Shown here: positions 44,503 through 56,501 of the stretch, piece after piece | Position numbering within the stretch: position 1 is the first letter of the stretch | Layout: every line of letters begins with the position of its first letter | Assembly: GCF_000829515.1 (NCBI RefSeq) | Contig: NZ_JXRR01000001.1 | Span: 310,001 to 374,000, forward strand | DNA from: Jeotgalibacillus campisalis | GTDB lineage: Bacteria > Bacillota > Bacilli > Bacillales > Jeotgalibacillaceae | Length of the DNA stretch: 64,000 nt | Reading direction: 5' to 3' | Translations under genes and position numbers: made by a program | The notes under the pieces: model-generated | Seen by the model: the letters and a program-made list of their open reading frames with translations, nothing else | The model's database searches: none | Told to the model about the DNA's origin: nothing

Positions 44503-46551
44503 TTATACGATTTCACGGTCCCAGTGACGGTGAGCTGCGACTGCTTGAACAAATTCGTTAGTAAATTCGTTCATATCTTCGCTGTAAACCACCCCTGCAC
44601 TGTTTAGAATATCATTAGCTTCCAGCCACTTCTTACCCTCGTGAGTGGCTCCTATTGGCTTATAGTGCATAAATGCTTCATTTAAGAAATAGGACGTGTC
44701 TTTTACAAACTTTTTGCTTAAGTCTTGTCCCCCGACTGCATAGAGGGCGTCAAAAAGGACAGAATCAGCTGTAAGGAAGGTATGATCGACTTCAAGCTCT
44801 GTGCCATCCGTTCCCTTGCGTTTGCCAAGCTTGTCTGAAATCAGCTCAGCTTGAATGCCCTGCGCTGTTAATGATTGCAGTACCTCACTCACTTCGGAAC
44901 CATTGTATCCATCTGAGATGACAACCCCTACCTTGCGAGTGGACGGCTTTTTCGCAGTATTTTCCTGGCTTAGGGCCGGAGAGGATTTGGCAGCCTCTGA
45001 GCGTCCGCCAGTCGGAACTGAAGCCCCGATTGCTTCTGCAACCTCCCTGGCAAGCTCCATGCTTACATTTGCAAACATATCGATTACTTGCTGCTGAACT
45101 GATTTCCGTTCAACTTTTCCAAGCTCAAATGAAAAGGCTTCTTTAATATGCTCCTGCTCCGGCTTGCTCATGCTGTGCCAGAAAAGAGCTGCCTGAGAAA
45201 AGTGATCTTTAAAGCTCTCACTTCTTTTGCGCACTTTTCTTCCTTCCATTTTCTCCTGGTAATGAACGTAGCCGCCTTCAGACTCCGAAGCTGGCATTGG
45301 AGTATTTTGCGCAATTGAATTTTTATGATAGCTGACAGGTCCTTTATTAATTGTCTGACGTCCAAATCCATCACGCTGGTTGTTTTGGAACGGACATACC
45401 GGACGATTAATAGGAAGCTCATGGAAATTAGGCCCTCCTAGGCGCAGCAGCTGAGTGTCCGTATAGGAAAACAACCGTCCCTGAAGAAGCGGATCGTTGG
45501 AAAAATCAATGCCTGGTACAACATGTCCTGGATGGAAAGCTACCTGCTCGGTTTCAGCAAATACATTATCCACATTGCGATTCAACGTCATTTTACCGAC
45601 GATTTTCACAGGTACATCTTCTTCCGGCCACAGCTTTGTTGGATCTAAAATATCAAAGTCGAATTTAAATTCATCTTCTTCGGAAAGAAGCTGTACGCCC
45701 AATTCATATTCTGGATAATCTCCATTTTCAATAGAGTCAAATAAATCACGACGGTGAAAATCCGGGTCTTTCCCGTTTATTTTCTGAGCTTCATCCCAAA
45801 CGAGCGAGTGTGTACCTAATACAGGTTTCCAATGGAACTTAACAAAGTGTGCTTTCCCCTGGTCGTTAACAAAACGGAAGGTATTTACCCCAAAGCCCTC
45901 CATCATTCTGAAGCTTCTTGGAATGGCACGATCAGACATCGCCCACATAACCATATGCGCTGATTCCTGATTATTCGCTACAAAGTCCCAAAACGTATCG
46001 TGAGCTGAGGCTGCTTGCGGGATCTCATTATGCGGTTCCGGTTTTAATGCATGCACAAGATCCGGAAACTTCATCGCATCCTGAATGAAGAAGACTGGTA
46101 TATTGTTTCCTACAAGGTCATAGTTTCCTTCTTCCGTATAAAACTTTGTAGCAAAGCCTCTCGCATCTCGGACCGTTTCTGCTGAGCCCTTAGAACCTGC
46201 CACAGTTGAAAAACGAACAAAAACAGGTGTCTTTTTAGCCGGGTCCTGTAGAAATCCTGCTTTTGTAAATTCTTTCATAGACTCATATACTTCAAATTCA
46301 CCATGGGCAGCATAGCCTCTTGCATGAACAATTCTCTCAGGAATACGTTCATGATCAAAATGCGTCATTTTTTCACGAAAATGAAAATCTTCCATCAATG
46401 TCGGCCCGCGTTCACCGGCTTTTAATGAAAATTCATCCTCTGATACTTTTAATCCCTGGTTTGTCGTCATTGTTTTTCCTGAATCATCTGAGCGAAATTG
46501 TTCCAACTGTTCATTTTTGCTGTTTTCATTGAAGCCATCTTTTTTGCTCAC
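44503..46551 (-). CDS. katE: Large-subunit (clade II) catalase
   Basis: 682 residues, much longer than small catalases (about 480). Catalytic His is in [13 protein letters not shown], Asn in the [14 protein letters not shown] stretch and the heme-ligand Tyr in [14 protein letters not shown]. Residues from about 535 form the extra C-terminal GATase1-like domain ([14 protein letters not shown]) typical of HPII-type enzymes. Degrades hydrogen peroxide. Start GTG 46551 with AGGAGGA upstream; a sigma-B-like promoter precedes it. Confidence 0.93.
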   Translation of the reverse strand: MSKKDGFNENSKNEQLEQFRSDDSGKTMTTNQGLKVSEDEFSLKAGERGPTLMEDFHFREKMTHFDHERIPERIVHARGYAAHGEFEVYESMKEFTKAGFLQDPAKKTPVFVRFSTVAGSKGSAETVRDARGFATKFYTEEGNYDLVGNNIPVFFIQDAMKFPDLVHALKPEPHNEIPQAASAHDTFWDFVANNQESAHMVMWAMSDRAIPRSFRMMEGFGVNTFRFVNDQGKAHFVKFHWKPVLGTHSLVWDEAQKINGKDPDFHRRDLFDSIENGDYPEYELGVQLLSEEDEFKFDFDILDPTKLWPEEDVPVKIVGKMTLNRNVDNVFAETEQVAFHPGHVVPGIDFSNDPLLQGRLFSYTDTQLLRLGGPNFHELPINRPVCPFQNNQRDGFGRQTINKGPVSYHKNSIAQNTPMPASESEGGYVHYQEKMEGRKVRKRSESFKDHFSQAALFWHSMSKPEQEHIKEAFSFELGKVERKSVQQQVIDMFANVSMELAREVAEAIGASVPTGGRSEAAKSSPALSQENTAKKPSTRKVGVVISDGYNGSEVSEVLQSLTAQGIQAELISDKLGKRKGTDGTELEVDHTFLTADSVLFDALYAVGGQDLSKKFVKDTSYFLNEAFMHYKPIGATHEGKKWLEANDILNSAGVVYSEDMNEFTNEFVQAVAAHRHWDREIV

Positions 46552-46595
46552 GTATGCATCCTCCTATAAAACTATGTAATAGAATCTTCTATTCT

Positions 46596-46621
46596 TTTCC
46601 CTTCTCATACAGTGTACAAAC
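46596..46621 (-). promoter_or_regulatory. Sigma-B-like promoter of the catalase gene
   Basis: Leftward GTTTGT (46621-46616), 14 bp, GGGAAA (46601-46596), near the sigma-B consensus GTTTAA-N13-15-GGGTAT. Large catalases are often general-stress genes. Confidence 0.5.
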
Positions 46622-46706
46622 GGATTAATTAATTTTTTGTCTGGTTTATAAAATCTTACAGGTGGAAAGCAAGGAGTAAAAGTCATGAAAAGAAAGGATG
46701 TACGTG

Positions 46707-47846
46707 ATGAAGACTATTGATACGTACTTTCAAACGAATTACGAAGCTTCAAGAAAAGTATTTCGCAGCCATTTGGAAAAAGTTAAAAAATATTGGCCGA
46801 ATGCCAGGCTGGCTACTCAAAAGATTGGCAAAGGCAAAGACAATACAATTGATATGATCCATGCAGAAGCGACGGAAACAAATGAGAAGGTGCTGTTTTT
46901 TACGACAGGAGAGCATGGTATTGAAGGGTATGCCGGTGCAGCTGTAACGGATTTATTTATGCAGGAATACTTAACTCAAGTCGACCCTAAGACGACCGGC
47001 ATTTGTTTTATCCATGCATTAAACCCGTGGGGTATGCGAAACTTTCGCAGGGTAACAGAGAATAATATTGATTTAAATCGAAACTATCTGGTTAACCGTG
47101 ATGAAGTCCCTGAAAATATAAATAAACATTATGAAAATGAGGAAGAATTGTTTTTGCCAACAGGGAAAATTCAAAATCTTCGCAAGGAACGGAGAAAACT
47201 TCACGGACAGCTATTAAAAGCGCTGGCTACAGAGGGTTACAGCGGCATTACGCAAGCTAAAGGAATGGGACAGTTCCAATTTCCTAAAGGCGTTTATTAT
47301 GGCGGAGAAAAAGAAGAAGAATCAGCTATCTTCTTAAAAGACGTTCAAAGAAAGCTTCTTACTCATTATTCACGTGTTATTCACATGGATTGGCATACCG
47401 CACTAGGAAAAAGCAATGAGGTCACCATGGTAATGAGTGAAAATGACAGCCGGCAGGTAGAAGGATTAAAAGAGCAGTACAAGCTTGAGAACATTCAAAA
47501 ATTCAGCCCTAAATATGTGAAAGGGGACTCGACCAATCACTTTCATGCTGTGCGAAATCGCGATTTCAGCGATAAGTATTTATTTTCATGCCTGTTCGAA
47601 TTTGGTACGTTTGGCACCAGTAAAAAAGCCGAGCTTCGTGAATTTATGACCATTATTCTTGAAAACCATCTTTACTGGGATGGGGCAGAAAATGAAGACG
47701 ACATGGAAGAAATCTTGAATGAATTTCGTGCGATGTTCTATCCTGTAGAACGAAAGTGGCGCCAATCCGTTATTGCGGAAGCTCGCCTCGCGATCGAGGC
47801 AATCCTGTCTACAGAGAATGTTCTGCAGGTTCCAGCCAAAGCATAA
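46707..47846 (+). CDS. M14-type DUF2817 metallopeptidase
   Basis: 379 residues. GEHGIEGYAG (zinc His and Glu), ENNIDLNRNY (substrate-binding Asn-Arg) and a later HMDWHTALG zinc His follow the M14 carboxypeptidase layout of DUF2817 proteins. Predicted cytoplasmic; no signal peptide. Substrate unknown. ATG 46707 has AAAGGA 8 nt upstream. Confidence 0.8.
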   Translation: MKTIDTYFQTNYEASRKVFRSHLEKVKKYWPNARLATQKIGKGKDNTIDMIHAEATETNEKVLFFTTGEHGIEGYAGAAVTDLFMQEYLTQVDPKTTGICFIHALNPWGMRNFRRVTENNIDLNRNYLVNRDEVPENINKHYENEEELFLPTGKIQNLRKERRKLHGQLLKALATEGYSGITQAKGMGQFQFPKGVYYGGEKEEESAIFLKDVQRKLLTHYSRVIHMDWHTALGKSNEVTMVMSENDSRQVEGLKEQYKLENIQKFSPKYVKGDSTNHFHAVRNRDFSDKYLFSCLFEFGTFGTSKKAELREFMTIILENHLYWDGAENEDDMEEILNEFRAMFYPVERKWRQSVIAEARLAIEAILSTENVLQVPAKA

Positions 47847-47871
47847 ATAAATTTAAACGCACAGATTATAC

Positions 47872-47911
47872 AAAAAAGCGCTCAGATTTTAATCATCTAA
47901 GCGCTTTTTTT
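47872..47911 (+). terminator. Terminator between the M14 gene and gltB
   Basis: AAAAAAGCGCTNAGAT arms with a short loop, T-rich on both strands; shared by convergent genes. Confidence 0.85.
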
Positions 47912-47952
47912 ATGGTTCGTTCTTTATGTTGCATAGCTTGCCCTTGTTACAA

Positions 47953-49440
47953 TTATGGCAGCACAGTTGCGCCCATCAAATAGCGGTCGCACTCTCTTGC
48001 TGCTTCTCTGCCTTCATTAATCGCCCAGACAATTAAGCTTTGTCCGCGGCGCATGTCACCAGCTGAGAAGACTCCTTCTTTATTCGTAGTATACTTTCCA
48101 TACTCGGCTTTCACCGTTGAATTTTGATTGGTTTCAATGTTCATCTGCTCAATTAACCCTTGTTCCGGACCGCTAAATCCAATCGCAAGCAAAACAAGAT
48201 CAGCAGGCCATGCTTTTTCTGTGCCCGGTATTGCGTCTCTGATTCGTTCTCCATTTTCGCCAATTCGAAGTTTTACATTAACGGTGTGAACTTCTTTAAT
48301 ATGGCCATTTTCGTCTCCGACAAATTTAGTCGTTTGAACGGCATAGGCACGTGGGTCATCACCATACTTGCTCGCAGCTTCTTTTTGTCCGTATTCAATC
48401 CGGTGAACAACCGGGTATTGCGGCCATGGATTGCCGAGTGCATCACGAATGGAACCTTTTTTATCATAAATATCAAATTGCGTTAAGCTTTTGCAATTGT
48501 GCCGGATAGAAGTAGCAAGACAATCAGTCCCCGTGTCTCCCCCGCCAATAACAATCACATTTTTCCCTTCTGCTGAAAGAAAATTGCCGTCTTCATGATT
48601 GGAGTCTAGCAGACTTTTAGTATTTGCGTGAAGAAAGTCCATGGCGTAATGGATGCCTTTCAATTCACGTCCCTCAGCCTGAATATCACGGTGAACCGTT
48701 GCCCCTCCGCATAAAATGGTGGAATCAAATTCTTTCTCAAGCTTTTGAACCGGATAATCCCTGCCTACTTCCGTATTGGTAATAAACGTGATGCCTTCTG
48801 CTTTAAGAAGTTCTACCCGTCGTTCAACCATTGCATAAGGAAGCTTCATTTCAGGAATTCCATAGGTTAACAGCCCGCCGACCCGGTCATTTCGTTCAAA
48901 GACCGTTACCCAGTGACCTGCTTTATTTAACTGAGCTGCTGCTGCAAGACCTGCTGGACCGGATCCGATAACGGCAACTTTTTTGCCTGTGCGTTTTTCA
49001 GGCGGCTCAGGTACCACCCAGCCTTCATCAAATCCTTTTTCAATAATGGAACGCTCCACGGTTCGGATGGCAACCGGCGGCTCATTAATCCCAAGTACAC
49101 ACGCGCCTTCACAAGGGGCTGGACAAGCTGTTCCAGTGAATTCAGGAAAATTATTTTTCTCATGTTCCCGCACCAGTGCTTCCTTCCATTGCCCCTGATA
49201 AACAAGATCATTCCACTCGGGTATTAAATGGTAAACGGGACATCCTGTCGTGACGCCATTGATTTCACTGCCATGATGACAGGTAGGGATGCCGCAGTCC
49301 ATACACCGGGCTCCTTGCTGTTTAATCTCCTCTTCGGTCATCGGGGCTGTATAATCATTCCAGTCCTTCGTTCGTTCAAGTGGATCACGCTCGCGCTGTG
49401 ATTGACGTTCATACTCCATAAAACCTGTTGGCTTCCCCAT
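47953..49440 (-). CDS. gltB: Glutamate synthase small subunit
   Basis: About 495 residues. Two Fe-S cysteine clusters near the N-terminus ([10 protein letters not shown] and the [10 protein letters not shown] region), an FAD site in [10 protein letters not shown] and an NADPH site in GGGDTGTDC. It passes electrons from NADPH to the large subunit. ATG 49440 has AAAGGAGGG upstream. Co-transcribed with gltA, 21 bp gap. Confidence 0.94.
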   Translation of the reverse strand: MGKPTGFMEYERQSQRERDPLERTKDWNDYTAPMTEEEIKQQGARCMDCGIPTCHHGSEINGVTTGCPVYHLIPEWNDLVYQGQWKEALVREHEKNNFPEFTGTACPAPCEGACVLGINEPPVAIRTVERSIIEKGFDEGWVVPEPPEKRTGKKVAVIGSGPAGLAAAAQLNKAGHWVTVFERNDRVGGLLTYGIPEMKLPYAMVERRVELLKAEGITFITNTEVGRDYPVQKLEKEFDSTILCGGATVHRDIQAEGRELKGIHYAMDFLHANTKSLLDSNHEDGNFLSAEGKNVIVIGGGDTGTDCLATSIRHNCKSLTQFDIYDKKGSIRDALGNPWPQYPVVHRIEYGQKEAASKYGDDPRAYAVQTTKFVGDENGHIKEVHTVNVKLRIGENGERIRDAIPGTEKAWPADLVLLAIGFSGPEQGLIEQMNIETNQNSTVKAEYGKYTTNKEGVFSAGDMRRGQSLIVWAINEGREAARECDRYLMGATVLP

Positions 49441-49461
49441 CAAATCCCTCCTTTTCCGTTT

Positions 49462-52400
49462 CTATTTTGCCGCTTCAAGCTCTTTATTACTTTCTTCAAA
49501 GGCAGTCATCTCTGCGTCAAATTTAGACAGTCCGCTTTCACGCAGTTCAGTAATTCGGTTGTTGATTTTTAAATACGATTTTGGAATAACACGGACAAAC
49601 TGCGGTGAATATTTTTCCCAGTATGTCAGAATTCTTTTTCCATGCGCACTGTTAGTATAGTTAACATGCTTTTCAATCATTTTATAAACATCATCGAGTT
49701 CTTCTTTATTGTCGAGCGGTTCGATATGAACAAGCTCTGGATTACATCTAGAGCGGAAAAGATTTTCTTCATCGAAAACATAGGCTGTACCACCTGACAT
49801 GCCTGCTGCAAAGTTTCTTCCCGTCGCTCCAAGAACGACTACTTTGCCGCCTGTCATATATTCACATCCATGGTCTCCTACACCTTCGACCACAATATTG
49901 GCTCCGCTGTTTCTCACGCAAAAGCGCTCACCGGCTATTCCTTGAATATAGGCTTCACCAGCAGATGCTCCGTAGAATGAAACATTCCCGATGATTGTAT
50001 TTTTCTCCGGCGGAAATGTGACGACAGGATCCGGATGAACGATGATTTTTCCACCAGACAGTCCTTTTCCGACAAAATCGTTGGAATCTCCGACAAGACG
50101 AAGCGTCATTCCCCGGGGAATAAATGCACCAAAGCTTTGCCCTGCTGATCCTTTAAGCGTCAATTTAATTGTATCTTCAGGTAAGCCTTTTTCTCCATAA
50201 CGGCGCGTTATCTCACTGCCAAGCATGGTTCCAGTTACCCGGTTAATATTGCGGATTGCTGTCGTAAATTCGACAGGCTCCTGATTTTCAATCGCACGCC
50301 GGCAGTTTGGAATGAGTTCCTGAAAATCCAGGGTCTTTTCAAGACCATGGTCCTGATCCTGCGTATGGTAGCGCCCAACTTTGGCTGGAAGATCCGGAGA
50401 GTAGAGCAGGGATGATAAATCAATCCCTTTTGCTTTCCAGTGGTCTACTGTATCGTTCAGCTCGAGGGCATCTGTACGCCCAATCATCTCATTGATCGTT
50501 CTGAAGCCCAGTTCAGCCATGATTTCACGTGTTTCAGTCGCAATAAAGCGCATAAAATTAGCTACATGGTCTGCGTCCCCTGTAAATTTCTTTCGCAGCT
50601 CAGGGTTTTGTGTGGCTACACCCACTGGACATGTATCAAGATGGCAAACGCGCATCATAACACATCCTAAAACAACAAGAGGAGCCGTTGAAAACCCGTA
50701 TTCCTCAGCGCCTAATAAGGTGGCAAGAACGACATCCCGGCCCGTCATCATTTTGCCGTCTGTTTCAACCACGATCCGGTCGCGCAGACCATTCAGCAGC
50801 AGTGTTTGATGGGTTTCAGCCAAGCCGATTTCCCACGGCAGTCCCGTATGTTTTAAGCTCGTTCTCGGTGCTGCACCTGTTCCACCGTCGTATCCGCTGA
50901 TCAAAACAAGATCTGCTCTTCCTTTTGCCACTCCTGCTGCGATGGTTCCAACACCAACTGCTGATACAAGCTTCACGCTTATACGGGCGCTCGGGTTTGC
51001 ATTCTTGAGATTATGAATCAGTTCTGCAAGATCCTCAATTGAATAAATATCGTGATGCGGAGGAGGAGAGATCAACTCAACGCCAGGCGTGGAACCGCGG
51101 ACCTCTGCAATCCAAGGGTATACTTTTTTGCCTGGCAGGTGACCGCCTTCTCCTGGCTTTGCACCTTGTGCAATTTTAATTTGAATTTCATCTGCATTCA
51201 CCAGGTAATGGCTTGTTACACCGAAACGGCCTGAAGCGACCTGCTTAATCGAACTCCGGCGTGAATCGCCATTATCATCAGGTGTGAAACGGTCTGTATC
51301 TTCTCCGCCTTCACCTGTATTGCTTCTTCCACCTACCCGGTTCATGGCAATTGCTAGTGCTTCATGCGCTTCTTTTGAAATTGAACCATACGACATTGCA
51401 CCGGTTTTGAAGCGTCTGCAAATAGACTCAACAGACTCCACTTCTTCAATTGGGATCGAGTGGCCTTTCTTGAACCTCATAAGTCCCTTTAGAGACTGCA
51501 AGTTAACGGTTTCGTCTGTCAGCATACGGGAATACTTTTTAAATGCGTCATAGTTATTGCTCCGACAAGCGTGCTGAAGAGTATGAATGGTGCTTGGATT
51601 GTACTGATGATCTTCTCCATTTGCCCGGTATTGGAATTCATCGCCTGCTTCTAATGATTTGTTTCCTCCGCGATTTTCTCCAAATGCCGCCTCGTGTCGA
51701 AGAAGAACTTCCGTTTGAATCATGTCGATCCCTATTCCGCCTAGACGTGAAGAAGTTCTCGTAAAATACTTATCTATTACATCCATATGGATGCCGACTG
51801 CTTCAAAAATTTGCGCTCCACGATAACTTTGAATGGTAGAGATCCCCATCTTAGAAAGGATTTTAATCACGCCATCTGTCACAGACTTCACATAATTTCC
51901 TGAGGCCTGTTCAATGGAATCCAGCTTGATTTCACCTTTGTCCATTAATTCACGGATTGAATCATAAGCAAGATAAGGATTTATCCCTTCCGCACCATAG
52001 CCTAGAAGCATCGCAAAATGATGCACTTCTCTTGGTTCGCCTGATTCAATTAAAATACTAACCTTCGTTCTTGTTCCTTTTCGAATCAGATGGTGATGAA
52101 GACCGGAAACTGCAAGCAAAGCTGGAATAGCTGCCTGCTCGGCATTCACGCCTCTATCTGAAAGAATCAGCAGAGTCGTACCCTCTTCTACTGCAAGGTC
52201 CGCCTTTTCAAAAAGTGTATCGAGTGCTTGCTCCATGCTGCCCTCTTTGTTTTGTACCGGAAACAGCGTTGAGAAAGTCGCAGCTTTAAATCCATCCAGT
52301 TTTTGCTGGCGCAGCTTCTCAAGCTCACGATTCGTAAGAATAGGCGTACGCAGACGAATATGCTTACAGCTGTCAGGTCCGGGCTTTACCAGGTTTCCTT

Positions 52401-54048
52401 CTGCTCCAATCGTGGTATCAACCATAGTAATGATTTTTTCTCGAATCGCATCAATAGGCGGGTTTGTAACCTGTGCAAACAGCTGTTTGAAATAGTTATA
52501 CAAAAGCTGTGGTTTTTTCGACAGCACCGCAAGAGGAGAATCGTATCCCATTGAACCAACAGGGTCTTTGCCGTCTGTGACAAGCGGCTTTACAATCTTT
52601 GTGAGCTCTTCTCTCGTGTAACCGAAAGCAAGCTGCTGTTTCAATAGTTCCTCGCCAATATGCGCGGGCGGCTGTTCCTCTGCTTCAGGTACATCATCGA
52701 GATTTTTCATATTCGTCAGCCACTCTTTATAAGGCTGTTCTGAAGCGATTTGAAGCTTTACTTCTTCATCTGGAATAATCGTGCCTTTTTCCAGATCGAC
52801 TAAAAGTATTTTACCTGGCGCCAGACGATCCTTGTATTCAATATCGTCAGCAAATATATCCAGTGCACCAACCTCAGAACCTAAAACAATCATGCCGCTT
52901 TTTGTTACATAATAACGCGCTGGCCGCAGTCCATTTCGGTCAAGACAGGCACCAATTTGCGTCCCGTTTGTAAACACCAGTGCAGCCGGTCCATCCCAAG
53001 GCTCCATGAGCGTGCTGTGATATTCATAAAAGTCCCGTTTCTCTTCTTTAATCGTTTCGTCGTTTGCCCATGGTTCTGGCACCATCATCATGGCAGTATG
53101 AGCAAGTGACCTCCCTGACAAATGAAGGAATTCAAAGCAATTATCGAACATAGATGAATCACTGCCGTCTGAATCGATAACAGGGAGAACCTTTTGAAGA
53201 TCTTCATTGCTAAAATAGTCTGACTCACATAGCTGCTCGCGCGCGCGCATCCAATTCACGTTTCCTCTTAATGTATTAAACTCTCCATTATGAATGGTAA
53301 AACGGTTTGGATGCGACCTTTTCCAGCTTGGGAAGGTGTTTGTGCTGAATCGGGAATGCACAAGGGCTAGCGCGGATTTAAAATCAGGATGATTAAGGTC
53401 GATGTAAAATGAATCCAATTGTTCGGGGATAAGCATACCTTTGTAGACAATCGTTTGAGTAGACAGGCTGCTGATATACACATCTTCATAACCCTCTACA
53501 CTGGCCAATTCTCTTTCAACACGCTTGCGGATCACATAAAGCTTGCGTTCAAAATCCATTTGATCCTTCAAGTCGTCTGAGGCCTGGATAAAAACCTGCC
53601 TAATCATTGGCTTTGTCTTGGTTGCTACTTTCCCTACGAATGAATCATTTATGGGTACAGGACGCCAGCCGAGAAATTTCTGGCCTTCTTCAAAAATAAT
53701 ACGTTCAAAGATTTCTTTACTTTGAATTCGGGTCTCATGATCTTTAGGCAGGAAAACCATACCAACTCCATACTCACCTTCTCGAGGTAAAAAGATATCT
53801 TCCTTTTCACACTGCTTTTGGAAAAAACGATGAGGAATTTGAGTTAAAATCCCCGCTCCATCTCCCGTACTCGTATCAGCTGACTGACCGCCCCGATGTT
53901 CAAGATTACACAAAATGTTAATCGCATTTTGTACAATACTGTGGGATTTTTCACCATTTATATTAGCAATCATACCAATCCCACACGCTTCATGTTCTTG
54001 CTCAGGGTCGTACAATCCTTGCGGAACCGGATATCCATTTTTCTTCAT
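49462..54048 (-). CDS. gltA: Glutamate synthase large subunit
   Basis: 1528 residues, full length. Short propeptide then Cys22 ([12 protein letters not shown]), the Ntn nucleophile that splits glutamine. The central domain is followed by the FMN/synthase barrel with the 3Fe-4S cysteines ([15 protein letters not shown]) and a C-terminal beta-helix ([17 protein letters not shown]). It forms glutamate from glutamine and 2-oxoglutarate. Ribosome binding site AGAGGGGAG. No gltC regulator is adjacent. Confidence 0.95.
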   Translation of the reverse strand: MKKNGYPVPQGLYDPEQEHEACGIGMIANINGEKSHSIVQNAINILCNLEHRGGQSADTSTGDGAGILTQIPHRFFQKQCEKEDIFLPREGEYGVGMVFLPKDHETRIQSKEIFERIIFEEGQKFLGWRPVPINDSFVGKVATKTKPMIRQVFIQASDDLKDQMDFERKLYVIRKRVERELASVEGYEDVYISSLSTQTIVYKGMLIPEQLDSFYIDLNHPDFKSALALVHSRFSTNTFPSWKRSHPNRFTIHNGEFNTLRGNVNWMRAREQLCESDYFSNEDLQKVLPVIDSDGSDSSMFDNCFEFLHLSGRSLAHTAMMMVPEPWANDETIKEEKRDFYEYHSTLMEPWDGPAALVFTNGTQIGACLDRNGLRPARYYVTKSGMIVLGSEVGALDIFADDIEYKDRLAPGKILLVDLEKGTIIPDEEVKLQIASEQPYKEWLTNMKNLDDVPEAEEQPPAHIGEELLKQQLAFGYTREELTKIVKPLVTDGKDPVGSMGYDSPLAVLSKKPQLLYNYFKQLFAQVTNPPIDAIREKIITMVDTTIGAEGNLVKPGPDSCKHIRLRTPILTNRELEKLRQQKLDGFKAATFSTLFPVQNKEGSMEQALDTLFEKADLAVEEGTTLLILSDRGVNAEQAAIPALLAVSGLHHHLIRKGTRTKVSILIESGEPREVHHFAMLLGYGAEGINPYLAYDSIRELMDKGEIKLDSIEQASGNYVKSVTDGVIKILSKMGISTIQSYRGAQIFEAVGIHMDVIDKYFTRTSSRLGGIGIDMIQTEVLLRHEAAFGENRGGNKSLEAGDEFQYRANGEDHQYNPSTIHTLQHACRSNNYDAFKKYSRMLTDETVNLQSLKGLMRFKKGHSIPIEEVESVESICRRFKTGAMSYGSISKEAHEALAIAMNRVGGRSNTGEGGEDTDRFTPDDNGDSRRSSIKQVASGRFGVTSHYLVNADEIQIKIAQGAKPGEGGHLPGKKVYPWIAEVRGSTPGVELISPPPHHDIYSIEDLAELIHNLKNANPSARISVKLVSAVGVGTIAAGVAKGRADLVLISGYDGGTGAAPRTSLKHTGLPWEIGLAETHQTLLLNGLRDRIVVETDGKMMTGRDVVLATLLGAEEYGFSTAPLVVLGCVMMRVCHLDTCPVGVATQNPELRKKFTGDADHVANFMRFIATETREIMAELGFRTINEMIGRTDALELNDTVDHWKAKGIDLSSLLYSPDLPAKVGRYHTQDQDHGLEKTLDFQELIPNCRRAIENQEPVEFTTAIRNINRVTGTMLGSEITRRYGEKGLPEDTIKLTLKGSAGQSFGAFIPRGMTLRLVGDSNDFVGKGLSGGKIIVHPDPVVTFPPEKNTIIGNVSFYGASAGEAYIQGIAGERFCVRNSGANIVVEGVGDHGCEYMTGGKVVVLGATGRNFAAGMSGGTAYVFDEENLFRSRCNPELVHIEPLDNKEELDDVYKMIEKHVNYTNSAHGKRILTYWEKYSPQFVRVIPKSYLKINNRITELRESGLSKFDAEMTAFEESNKELEAAK

Positions 54049-54153
54049 GACAAACTCCCCTCTCTACTAATTGAATGATGAAAGATGTTCAGTGTCCTGA
54101 TGAAGGGGTGATTCACACACTTCATTTCATGCACACACTTTCAATTTCGAATT

Positions 54154-54159
54154 AGTATA
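54154..54159 (-). promoter_or_regulatory. Extended -10 element of the gltA promoter
   Basis: Leftward TGGTATACT: TATACT with the TG extension. The -35 (TTATGT) is poor, so an activator is expected. Leader to gltA is about 100 nt. Confidence 0.5.
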
Positions 54160-54227
54160 CCATGAAAACATTGATCACATAAAATTCTGATAACGTTTTT
54201 TAGTGAATTTTTATCAATAAAAATGAA

Positions 54228-54241
54228 TGAAAACGCTATCA
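54228..54241. promoter_or_regulatory. cre box upstream of gltA
   Basis: TGAAAACGCTATCA fits the CcpA consensus TGWAANCGNTNWCA at every position. It lies about 80-95 bp upstream of the predicted start, where CcpA acts as activator at other genes. A weaker copy is at 54188-54201. Confidence 0.55.
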
Positions 54242-54460
54242 TTTTATTACCATAACCTCACATCACCATGTTAAATACCTTGTGATAACAGGGATTTACG
54301 TCCTCAGAAAACTTTTTTACAAAAAAATTAAAAAATTTATAAAAAATCATTCTAAATCCCTGTTTAATCATCCATAATTAAACATTAAAGAAAATTTAAG
54401 GACCTGCCGCTCTTACATTTACTACTCGGTAATCCCTCCTATTTATCTCTCTCAAACAAA

Positions 54461-54505
54461 AAAACCAATTGCTGACACTTGTGAATCAAGCACGCAATCG
54501 GTTTT
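54461..54505 (-). terminator. Hairpin terminator, unassigned leftward transcript
   Basis: AAAACCAATTGC pairs with GCAATCGGTTTT; the leftward side runs into a long T stretch. The remainder of 54250-54878 holds no convincing gene apart from an A/T-rich spacer and two doubtful short frames. Confidence 0.6.
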
Positions 54506-54878
54506 CTTCTATATTCAAAATAGTGGCCTGCCAGTTCTTTTACGGTTTCAAGAAACAAATCGTAATTCAGTCTAAGCGCGTAAACATTTTCCTGGATCAG
54601 AATTGGATTTTCTACACTTTCTACCTGCACCCGTTCACTTTATACCCCAGGCGCTAATAACCGGAACTGCAATTACGAGCACGTCTGATGTCAGCCATTT
54701 TTCAATGCGCATTCCTCCATCGGGCTTGTCTTCCGATTATTGTTTTTTAAAAGGATAGTTAACTTCAGTCTTGATAGATTAAACATTAAATAGCACGTTG
54801 ACAGGCTTATTAATTGCCGGGTACGTGTTTTTTGTGTACGTTAGTCCTATTAAAAAGAATAAGAAAAGAGGGAATGCG

Positions 54879-55355
54879 ATGCAATCCATTTACGATTTTA
54901 ATGTTACTGCGGCCAATGGAGAAATAAAGTCTCTGCGTGAATTTGAGGGAAAGCCCGTTCTTATCGTCAACACAGCCAGCAAATGCGGATTAACTCCTCA
55001 ATTTGAAGGGCTGCAAGAATTGTATAAAAAGTATCAAGACCAAGGATTAACCGTTTTAGGCTTTCCATGCGGACAATTTAATCAGCAGGAATTCCAGGAT
55101 ATTAACGAAACAACCGAGTTCTGCCAGATTAATTACGGTGTTTCGTTTCCGATCTTTGCAAAGATAGATGTCAACGGGGAACAGGCTGATCCACTATTCG
55201 TTTTTCTAAAAGAACAGAAAAAAGGTGTGCTTTCGAAAGCGATAAAGTGGAATTTCACAAAGTTTTTAATTGACCGGGATGGAAATGTTGTAGAGCGCTT
55301 TGCTCCTACTACAAAGCCTGAAGAAATTGAAAAAGAGATTGAAAAAGTCCTTTAA
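54879..55355 (+). CDS. bsaA: Glutathione-peroxidase-family thiol peroxidase
   Basis: 158 residues. [11 protein letters not shown] holds the peroxidatic Cys (non-selenium), [10 protein letters not shown] is the second motif and [10 protein letters not shown] the third, with catalytic Gln, Trp and Asn present. Reduces peroxides, most likely with thioredoxin or bacillithiol. ATG 54879 is preferred over upstream frame positions because AAGAGGG precedes it. Confidence 0.9.
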   Translation: MQSIYDFNVTAANGEIKSLREFEGKPVLIVNTASKCGLTPQFEGLQELYKKYQDQGLTVLGFPCGQFNQQEFQDINETTEFCQINYGVSFPIFAKIDVNGEQADPLFVFLKEQKKGVLSKAIKWNFTKFLIDRDGNVVERFAPTTKPEEIEKEIEKVL

Positions 55356-55436
55356 CATGTTTAATCATGCTTGACTCATAAACCTTTGCCAATCTCCTGA
55401 CAGCCTGCTCTCACTAAAGGGCAGGCGCTGAACTTG

Positions 55437-56285
55437 TCACTCAATCTCCATGTAAACCTCCTGGTCTACAGGCCACCTTGAAAAATCAGTGATTACTCCA
55501 TCTGCCCCATAAAGAATAGCTTTTTGTATAAGTCGTTTATCTTTTTTTGACCAAACCAGAACTTTACAGTCTCTTTTGCGAATTTCATCGACTGTCCGTT
55601 TATCAAGAGATGTTACATTGAAGTTGATGAATGTGGCAAATGAGGCCAATTCATCGATATATTTCGTGGACATCGGAATGAAGGAACCATTGATGAGCAC
55701 CCCCAGTTGAATATCCTTATTTAATTCGTGAATACGCTTGAGCGCATTTACATCAAATGATTGAACGATAATACTCTTCCGATCAGGATAGTCCTCTAGG
55801 AGCTCCACTATTTTTTCTTCAATTCCTTTATTTATAGCGGGATTTTTCACTTCAATTAAAATACCTATCTTCCCGTAAAAATCCCTCAGCAATTCATCGA
55901 GTGTAATGAGTGTCTCCCCGGCAAAACTGGGATGAAAACTGGTCCCTGCATCAAGCCGTTTTAACTCCTCTAATGTATAATCACGAACCCTGCCTTGACC
56001 ATCGGTTGTTCTGTCAACATGCAGGTCATGGATCAGAATCAGTTCATTGTCTTTTGTTAATTGAACATCGCACTCCAGAAAGTCCGCTCCTAATTCCAGC
56101 CCTTTCTGAAAAGCAGCTTGGGTATTTTCAGGAGCAAACCCTGACGCACCCCGATGAGCCACTGTGATCATTCCCTCCAGTTCTACATGCTTAACAGATT
56201 GCATGCTGTGACCCGCAAGAAATAGTATACAAATGGCAATTACACTTACAGCTGGCACAATTGTCTTCTTCCACATCTCCTTCAT
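55437..56285 (-). CDS. Glycerophosphodiester phosphodiesterase
   Basis: 282 residues. N-terminal hydrophobic segment (about 8-26) suggests a membrane anchor or signal peptide. The GDPD core has VAHRGASGFAPENT, ECDVQLTKDNELILIHD (in parts) with the metal-binding Glu/Asp and His pair. Hydrolyses glycerophosphodiesters from teichoic acid or lipid turnover outside the membrane. Confidence 0.88.
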   Translation of the reverse strand: MKEMWKKTIVPAVSVIAICILFLAGHSMQSVKHVELEGMITVAHRGASGFAPENTQAAFQKGLELGADFLECDVQLTKDNELILIHDLHVDRTTDGQGRVRDYTLEELKRLDAGTSFHPSFAGETLITLDELLRDFYGKIGILIEVKNPAINKGIEEKIVELLEDYPDRKSIIVQSFDVNALKRIHELNKDIQLGVLINGSFIPMSTKYIDELASFATFINFNVTSLDKRTVDEIRKRDCKVLVWSKKDKRLIQKAILYGADGVITDFSRWPVDQEVYMEIE

Positions 56286-56501
56286 CCCTATTAAACTCCC
56301 AGCCGGAATAAAATAATATTCTATTTTTTTCCTTTATACTATTCTATCCGCAGCTTCGCGTTCTGTGACACGCGAAGCTTAATCGATTAAAAAGGGGCAG
56401 ATGTACAAAAACTCATTGAGCTGCTTTTACTTACGCGCAAAAAAAAGCCGCATCCACTCCATATTTACGGAATGAATGACGACTTCATAGTGAAATGTGC
56501 T

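Noticed and set aside
54188-54201. Second cre box upstream of gltA
   Set aside because: TGATAACGTTTTTT misses three consensus positions, so it is mentioned only as a weak neighbour.
54439-54630. 63-residue leftward reading frame starting GTG
   Set aside because: It runs through a terminator hairpin and its T run (54461-54505), has no ribosome binding site and shows no known motif.
54635-54712. 25-residue leftward frame (MRIEKWLTSDVLVIAVP...)
   Set aside because: A G-rich sequence is only 1-2 nt from the ATG and the frame stops quickly; possibly a decayed membrane protein, but not supportable.
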